Shown here piece by piece: positions 1 to 3,974 of a DNA stretch of 6,826 bases (position 1 is the first letter of the stretch; the number at the start of each line of letters is the position of its first letter). The translations under genes and the position numbers were made by a program. This stretch comes from Acidobacteriaceae bacterium (GTDB taxonomy: Bacteria; Acidobacteriota; Terriglobia; Terriglobales; Acidobacteriaceae): assembly GCA_003164255.1 (NCBI GenBank), contig PLST01000153.1, positions 1-6,826 of the forward strand, given 5' to 3'. The notes beneath the pieces are model-generated. The model was given only the letters and a program-made list of their open reading frames with translations. It ran no database searches and had not been told where the DNA came from.

Positions 1-542
1 TATTCAATGCCGTTGTGAATCATCTTCACAAAGTGTCCGGCGCCGCCCGGGCCTACGTGTCCCCAGCCCTTGTCGGTCGCCGGCGCCAATGTCTCGAAGA
101 TAGGCCGCAGATGTTCGACCGGCTCCTTGTCGCCGCCGATCATCATGCTGTAACCCTCTTTCAGACCCCACACGCCGCCCGAGGTCCCCACGTCCACAAA
201 CTGGAATCCCTTCGCCGCAACTTCCGTGTGGCGCCGCATGGAATCCTTGTAGTTCGAGTTGCCTCCGTCGATCAAAATGTCGCCGGGACTGAGCAGCGGC
301 TCGAGCTTCGCGATCGTCTGGTCCACAGGATCGCCCTGCGGCACCATGATCCAGATGGCCCTCCGCCCCTTCAGGTTCTTCGCAAGATCTTCGAGAGTCG
401 AAACACCCACGTTGCCCGTAGCTGTCAGCTTGGCCACAGCATCGGCGTTGAAGTCGAAGCCCACCACCTGGTGCCCGCCCAGGCGCAGGCGCTCCGCCAT
501 ATTGCCGCCCATCTTGCCCAGGCCAATCAGTCCCAGTTGCAT
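1..542 (-). CDS. gnd: 6-phosphogluconate dehydrogenase, short (GndA/YqeC-like) type, 3' truncated by window edge
   Basis: Catalyses oxidative decarboxylation of 6-phosphogluconate to ribulose 5-phosphate in the cytoplasm (oxidative pentose phosphate pathway). The first 180 codons are present; the C-terminal helical domain lies beyond the left edge. Seen in the translation: a Rossmann dinucleotide loop GLGKMG at residues 7-12, DGGNSNYKDS at 92-101, the substrate loop GTSGGVWGL at 119-127, and GGAGHFVKMIHNGIE at 166-180. Lys173, Asn177 and Glu180 have the same mutual spacing as the catalytic Lys183, Asn187 and Glu190 of the sheep enzyme. The GTSGGVWG loop, rather than the GVSGGEEGAR style, points to the shorter bacterial subfamily of about 300-340 residues. 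Asp30 ends the second beta strand (VVGFD), where NADP-specific enzymes usually carry Asn-Arg, so NAD use is possible. The ATG at 540-542 has GGAGG at 547-551, four bases upstream. It starts 20 bases after the HAD gene stop, so translation with that gene in one transcript is likely. Confidence 0.95.
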   Translation of the reverse strand, partial: MQLGLIGLGKMGGNMAERLRLGGHQVVGFDFNADAVAKLTATGNVGVSTLEDLAKNLKGRRAIWIMVPQGDPVDQTIAKLEPLLSPGDILIDGGNSNYKDSMRRHTEVAAKGFQFVDVGTSGGVWGLKEGYSMMIGGDKEPVEHLRPIFETLAPATDKGWGHVGPGGAGHFVKMIHNGIE

Positions 543-562
543 AATCCCTCCGGGGAAAACCG

Positions 563-1174
563 TTATAGAACGCCCATTCTTGTCAACTCATGCCGTAGAT
601 CGGCCGACCCATCAAACCTGATTGCCTTCAGTCCCACCTGCATGGCCGCGACCACATTCTCTGTCCGGTCGTCGATAAACAACACCCGCTTTGCCGGCTT
701 GCCCAGAATGTCGAGCGCCGTCTCGTAAATCGCCGCATCCGGCTTGCGCAGGCCCAGGTAGCACGAGCTCAAGGCCACATTGAAGTAGTTGCGCAGGCCG
801 AATGTCTTGAACCGATATTCATTTGTTTCCCGCGCCTCGTTGTTCAGCGCGCCAAGCAAGCATTTGTTTGATGCCGAAAGCTCCTCAAGGGTTCCCAGGG
901 CGCCATCGGCAAGGGGCTTTGACTGCTCCAGCATGAAACCGAAAAATTCGTAGTGCGTAAAACTGCGCGGCTCGTTAAAGACGGTTGCGTCCAGGTAGGC
1001 CTTGACTGAAATTGCGCCCCGCTCCCACGCCGCAAAAACCGCATGGTGACGCTGTTCGAACCCTGCCAGATCCAGATTGAAGTGTTCCGCCGCGAGCGCG
1101 CGTTCTCCGGTGTCCCAGCCATTGGTCAGCAGGACACCACCCACATCAAAGAGAATCACGTCGAAGGGGAACAT
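563..1174 (-). CDS. HAD-superfamily phosphatase, YihX-like (subfamily IA)
   Basis: A complete 203-residue protein of the haloacid dehalogenase superfamily, probably a cytoplasmic sugar-phosphate phosphatase. Motif I is ILFDVGGVLL with nucleophile Asp10; motif II is GALNNE (Asn111 in the usual Ser/Thr place); motif III is LRKPDAAIY with Lys144; motif IV is VLFIDDRTEN with Asp168-Asp169. The alpha-helical cap lies at about 15-85. The second motif I Asp is Gly12. E. coli YihX, an alpha-D-glucose-1-phosphate phosphatase, also has Gly there (FDLGNV), and from memory the WERGAIS and LGLRKPDAAIY segments resemble YihX as well. The ATG at 1172-1174 follows GAAAGG (1180-1185) at five bases. It sits 134 bases after rpiB and 20 bases before gnd. 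Glucose-1-phosphatase activity would fit the glucan and sugar-phosphate neighbours, but substrate assignment in this superfamily from sequence alone is unreliable. Other possible substrates are pentose or hexose phosphates, or FMN-like compounds. Confidence 0.9.
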   Translation of the reverse strand: MFPFDVILFDVGGVLLTNGWDTGERALAAEHFNLDLAGFEQRHHAVFAAWERGAISVKAYLDATVFNEPRSFTHYEFFGFMLEQSKPLADGALGTLEELSASNKCLLGALNNEARETNEYRFKTFGLRNYFNVALSSCYLGLRKPDAAIYETALDILGKPAKRVLFIDDRTENVVAAMQVGLKAIRFDGSADLRHELTRMGVL

Positions 1175-1195
1175 CGGCGCCTTTCATTGTGCGTT

Positions 1196-1220
1196 GCCCA
1201 AATGAATCGCCCAAATGAAT
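1196..1220. repeat. Short tandem repeat, 13-base period, two copies
   Basis: GCCCAAATGAAT occurs at 1196-1207 and again at 1209-1220, separated by one base, giving two copies of a 13-base period. It lies just upstream of the HAD gene start, about 20 bases from its ATG, within the 1175-1308 intergenic stretch. Elsewhere in that stretch I see a small GC hairpin (1253-1257 with 1261-1265, loop of three), without a run of T on either side, so it is not a convincing terminator. The repeat could be an operator-like direct repeat or simple slippage; nothing decides between these. Confidence 0.75.
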
Positions 1221-1286
1221 TTCTGATGAAGTGTGAGACGGCAGCTTGATCAGCGGGCCTCCCGCACTTCGCTGCCCCGGTCAATC

Positions 1287-1314
1287 TCTCGCCGTCAGGC
1301 TCTTGCCGTCAGGC
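1287..1314. repeat. 14-base tandem duplication overlapping the rpiB stop codon
   Basis: Two adjacent 14-base units, TCTCGCCGTCAGGC at 1287-1300 and TCTTGCCGTCAGGC at 1301-1314, differ at one base. The second unit covers the rpiB stop codon (TGA, read from 1309-1311), and the first holds the same TGA triplet 14 bases further downstream. Losing one copy would therefore keep the reading-frame end unchanged. It looks like a recent slippage duplication. Confidence 0.85.
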
Positions 1315-1791
1315 GGGGCTGTTTGAGCCGTCCCCGCACTGATATTTCGCTTCCATGGCCAGCACTTTCTTGAAGCGCCGCGTGAACCGTTCTTCCTTGA
1401 CGATGAACTGGGCACGAACAAACGCATCTACACACTCGAAGGCGAGGGCCGAGCCAATGATGCGCGCGCCCAGCACAATCACGTTCATGTCGTCGTGTTC
1501 CACGCCCTGGTGAGCAGAGTAAGTGTCGTGGCACATGCCGGCGCGGATGCCTGGAATTTTGTTGGCGGCCACGCACACGCCCACGCCCGAGCCGCAGATC
1601 AAGATTCCGCGGGGCGCATCGCCCAGCTTGACGGCCAGGCCCACTTTCTCGGCAAAGTCTGGATAGTCATCGAGGGGGTCTACCTCGTAGGCGCCGAGGT
1701 CGACGATCTCGTGGCCGGCCTTGGTGAGATAGTCACGGACTTCCTCCTTGAGAGGAAAGCCTGCGTGGTCGGAACCGATTGCGAGTTTCAC
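1309..1791 (-). CDS. rpiB: Ribose-5-phosphate isomerase B
   Basis: Interconverts ribulose 5-phosphate and ribose 5-phosphate in the non-oxidative pentose phosphate pathway; cytoplasmic, dimeric in known relatives. The 160-residue protein covers the whole RpiB/LacAB fold: phosphate and ring-opening residues GSDHAG at 6-11 (Asp8, His9), active-site Cys66 in ILICGSGVGV, Ser68 in place of E. coli Thr68, the AANKIPGIRAG anion hole at 75-85, and His99 followed by DDMNVIVLGAR. Cys66 and His99 carry the same numbers as the E. coli catalytic base and ring-opening His. It is about ten residues longer than E. coli RpiB because of a C-terminal tail rich in Gly, Ser and Asn. Members of this family can also act on allose 6-phosphate. 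The start codon is GTG (1789-1791), supported by AGGAG six bases upstream and by family alignment. It lies 113 bases after tkt, and that gap is filled by the CTAG heptamer repeats. Confidence 0.96.
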   Translation of the reverse strand: MKLAIGSDHAGFPLKEEVRDYLTKAGHEIVDLGAYEVDPLDDYPDFAEKVGLAVKLGDAPRGILICGSGVGVCVAANKIPGIRAGMCHDTYSAHQGVEHDDMNVIVLGARIIGSALAFECVDAFVRAQFIVKEERFTRRFKKVLAMEAKYQCGDGSNSPA

Positions 1792-1793
1792 GG

Positions 1794-1828
1794 CTAGCTC
1801 CTAGCTTCTAGCTCCTAGCTTCTAGCTC
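1794..1828. repeat. Five tandem CTAG-containing heptamers in the rpiB leader
   Basis: Five contiguous 7-base units alternate CTAGCTC and CTAGCTT: 1794-1800, 1801-1807, 1808-1814, 1815-1821 and 1822-1828. The only variation is the last base, so the true period is 14. The array ends two bases before the rpiB GTG. Read on the minus strand it produces AGGAG twice, 14 bases apart, so the repeat itself supplies the ribosome binding site. A related inverted array lies at 1876-1896. Confidence 0.95.
1798..1802 (-). promoter_or_regulatory. Shine-Dalgarno of rpiB, embedded in the heptamer repeat
   Basis: AGGAG on the minus strand, six bases before the GTG start of rpiB, is formed at the junction of two heptamer units (1794-1800 and 1801-1807). 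A second identical AGGAG sits at 1812-1816, too far away to serve this start directly. Two bases of the proximal site (1801-1802) fall inside the long stem that the repeat can form with 1876-1895, so its accessibility may depend on folding. That regulation is inferred. Confidence 0.7.
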
Positions 1829-1839
1829 TTGCATGCCGG

Positions 1840-1865
1840 GCCGGAGAGTCAAAGCACTCACCGGC
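1840..1865. other. Hairpin in the tkt-rpiB intergenic region
   Basis: GCCGG (1840-1844) pairs with CCGGC (1861-1865), and GAGT (1846-1849) with ACTC (1856-1859), with one A/A mismatch between the two segments and a six-base loop. This gives nine base pairs. It lies between the two CTAG heptamer arms. No T run follows on the minus strand, so it does not look like an intrinsic terminator. It may instead stabilise the transcript or be part of a larger folded leader. Confidence 0.55.
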
Positions 1866-1875
1866 GGAGAAACAT

Positions 1876-1896
1876 AGCTAGAGGCTAGAAGCTAGC
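1876..1896. repeat. Inverted CTAG heptamer arm next to the tkt stop
   Basis: Three CTAG units lie here in the opposite orientation to the array at 1794-1828. Bases 1884-1895 are the exact reverse complement of 1801-1812 (and of 1815-1826). Extending the pairing, 1876-1895 aligns against 1801-1820 over 20 positions, with one mismatch and, in the minus-strand RNA, one G-U wobble. The arm begins 8 bases after the tkt stop codon. Confidence 0.85.
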
Positions 1897-1904
1897 GGCT
1901 GTTT

Positions 1905-3902
1905 TTACTTCAACAGCTTCTTCGCGCGCGCGGCAATGTTCTCTGGGCTGAATCCCAGCTCCTTCATCACTATCGGTCCTGGCGCTGAGGCTCCAAAACG
2001 GTCCAGGCCGATTACGTCGCCGTCGAGGCCCACGTACTTCCACCAGCCCTGCGTTGCGCCGGCTTCAATCGCGATGCGCGGCACGCCTCCCGGCAGTACG
2101 CTTGCTTTGTAGGCTGCCGACTGCTCTTCGAAAATTTTCCAGCTGGGCAGGCTGACGACGCGCGCCTTGATTCCATCGCCGGCGAGCAACTTTGCGGCAT
2201 CGAGCGTGGGCCAGACTTCAGAGCCGGTGGCGATCAGCACCACCTGCGGATTTTCGACGTCCTGGAGCACGTAGCCGCCCTTGCTCACGTTCTCATAGGC
2301 GTTGTGCGCCACGGGGTCGATGATGGGAAGATCTTGCCGGCTCAGCGCAAAAAAGCATGGTCCCTTGCGTTCCAGCGCCAGCCGCCATACGGCAGCCGTC
2401 TCGTTCGCATCCGCCGGACGGAAATCGGTCATGTGCGGAACCGCGCGCAGGGCCATCAGGTGCTCAATTGGCTCGTGGGTCGGCCCGTCCTCGCCCACGC
2501 CGATGGAGTCGTGCGTGAACACAAAAAGCGAGTGAACCTCCATGAGGCATGCGATGCGCAACGCCGGTTTTGCATAATCACTGAACACAAAGAACGTCGA
2601 TCCGAAAGGAATCAGCCCGCCGTGCGCCGCCATTCCATTCACCGCCGCGCACATGGCCAGCTCGCGCACGCCAAAAAACACGTTGCGCCCCGCCGGATCC
2701 ACATGGAAGCTGACGCCCGGCTTGAAAATTGTCTTCGTTGACGCAGTCAGGTCCGCCGCTCCACCAAACAGTTCCGGCACATTCTCCGCAATCGCATTCA
2801 TCACGCTGAAGCCGGCATTCCGTGTAGCCACGCCCTTGCCGACGGGGAAGCTTGGAATCGACTTCTCCCATCCGGCCTTCAGGTTGCCTGCCTGCGTGCG
2901 CTCAAACTGCGCCGCCAGTTCAGGAAACGCCACGGCGTAATTGGCGAACACGCTCTTCCACTCGGCTTCAAATTTGACGCCGCGCTCGCCGGCCTTGCGC
3001 CAGTTGGCCAGCGCGTCCTCAGGAAGATAAAAACTCTGGTCCTCGGGGAATCCGAAGAATTTCTTGGTCGCCGCCACGTCGGCCGCGCCCAGCGGCTCGC
3101 CGTGCGCCTTGCTGCTGCCTGCCTTGGGCGATCCGTAGCCGATCACAGTGCGCACGGCGATGAGTGAAGGCCGCTCTGTTTCCGCCTTGGCTGCTTCAAT
3201 CGCCGCTTCAATCCCGGCCAGATCGTTGCCGTCCAACACCCGCTGCACATGCCAGTTGTAGGCCTCGAAGCGTTGGTACACATTCTCGGTAAAGCTCAGC
3301 TCGGTCGGCCCGTCGAGCGAGATCAGGTTGTCGTCGTAGAGCACGATCAGCTTGCCCAGGCCAAGCGTTCCGGCCAGCGAGGCCGCCTCGTGCGAAAGGC
3401 CTTCCATCATGTCGCCGTCGCCGCACAGCACAAATGTGTGGTGGTCCACCAGGTCGAAGCCCGGCTTGTTGTAGGTGGCCGCCAGGTGCACCTCGGCCAT
3501 CGCCATGCCCACCGCCATGCCCAAGCCCTGGCCCAGTGGACCGGTGGTGGCTTCAACGCCGTCCAATACGCCGTACTCCGGGTGGCCCGGCGTCCGCGAG
3601 CCCCATTGCCTGAAGCTTTTCAGGTCGTCCATGGTCACGTTGTAGCCGGTGAGAAACAGCGTGGAATAAAGCAGCGCCGATGCATGCCCGTTCGACAGCA
3701 CAAAGCGATCGCGATTGGCCCACTTGGCGTGCGCCGGATTGTGCCTCATCAGCTTGTGATACAGGAGATACGCGATGGGCGCACAGCCCAGAGGCGCGCC
3801 GGGATGGCCGCTGTTGGCCTTCTGTACCGTATCCACGGCCAGCAGCCGCAGTGTGTCAATTGAAAGCGTATCGAGAGAGGTATCGGTAAGGCTTGGAGTC
3901 AT
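1905..3902 (-). CDS. tkt: Transketolase
   Basis: Thiamine-diphosphate enzyme moving two-carbon ketol units between xylulose 5-phosphate and ribose 5-phosphate or erythrose 4-phosphate; it links the pentose phosphate pathway to glycolysis. The 665 residues match the usual length (about 660). Seen in order: SGHPGAP with His33, NGHASALL with His73, TTGPLGQGL at 119-127, the ThDP/metal motif starting GDGD at 161 and ending near DDN at 190-192, His267 in KAHGEPLG, the cofactor-activating Glu414 in GVREL, DSIGVGEDGPTHEP with Asp465 and His476, and Arg522 in LSRQD. The C-terminal domain (about 545-665) is complete. I chose the ATG at 3900-3902 because alignment to relatives begins just after it. A GTG at 3930-3932 would add ten residues. 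Neither start has a close Shine-Dalgarno: AAAGGA is about 21 bases from the ATG. The gene follows GH15 by 72 bases and precedes rpiB. Confidence 0.97.
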   Translation of the reverse strand: MTPSLTDTSLDTLSIDTLRLLAVDTVQKANSGHPGAPLGCAPIAYLLYHKLMRHNPAHAKWANRDRFVLSNGHASALLYSTLFLTGYNVTMDDLKSFRQWGSRTPGHPEYGVLDGVEATTGPLGQGLGMAVGMAMAEVHLAATYNKPGFDLVDHHTFVLCGDGDMMEGLSHEAASLAGTLGLGKLIVLYDDNLISLDGPTELSFTENVYQRFEAYNWHVQRVLDGNDLAGIEAAIEAAKAETERPSLIAVRTVIGYGSPKAGSSKAHGEPLGAADVAATKKFFGFPEDQSFYLPEDALANWRKAGERGVKFEAEWKSVFANYAVAFPELAAQFERTQAGNLKAGWEKSIPSFPVGKGVATRNAGFSVMNAIAENVPELFGGAADLTASTKTIFKPGVSFHVDPAGRNVFFGVRELAMCAAVNGMAAHGGLIPFGSTFFVFSDYAKPALRIACLMEVHSLFVFTHDSIGVGEDGPTHEPIEHLMALRAVPHMTDFRPADANETAAVWRLALERKGPCFFALSRQDLPIIDPVAHNAYENVSKGGYVLQDVENPQVVLIATGSEVWPTLDAAKLLAGDGIKARVVSLPSWKIFEEQSAAYKASVLPGGVPRIAIEAGATQGWWKYVGLDGDVIGLDRFGASAPGPIVMKELGFSPENIAARAKKLLK

Positions 3903-3974
3903 AGGAATTGAGTTTGAAGCTTGTCCTTTCACTGGGGGCCCGGGAGTGCTCCCTAAACTACTCGTTCGGCTGAT

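Noticed and set aside
15..728. A 237-codon plus-strand frame across gnd and the end of the HAD gene
   Set aside because: It spans two well-supported minus-strand genes and the gap between them and has no family resemblance; it is a codon-bias shadow.
1253..1265. An intrinsic terminator after rpiB
   Set aside because: The stem is only five base pairs with a three-base loop, and no T run follows on the minus strand.
1794..1896. A CRISPR-like array between tkt and rpiB
   Set aside because: Units are seven bases with no spacers, and the right-hand set is inverted; this is a simple tandem and inverted repeat.
1876..1896. Ends of a miniature transposable element bounded by the CTAG arms (1794-1896)
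   Set aside because: The arms are tandem heptamers rather than unique terminal inverted repeats, and I see no flanking target-site duplication; kept only as a repeat.
3249..3863. A 204-codon plus-strand frame inside tkt
   Set aside because: It is entirely antisense to conserved transketolase motifs, rich in His/Val/Arg, with no start signal or domain.
3940..3955. A terminator-like GC palindrome between GH15 and tkt
   Set aside because: GGGAG/CTCCC leaves only a two-base loop, pairs weakly in RNA, and is not followed by a T run on either strand.
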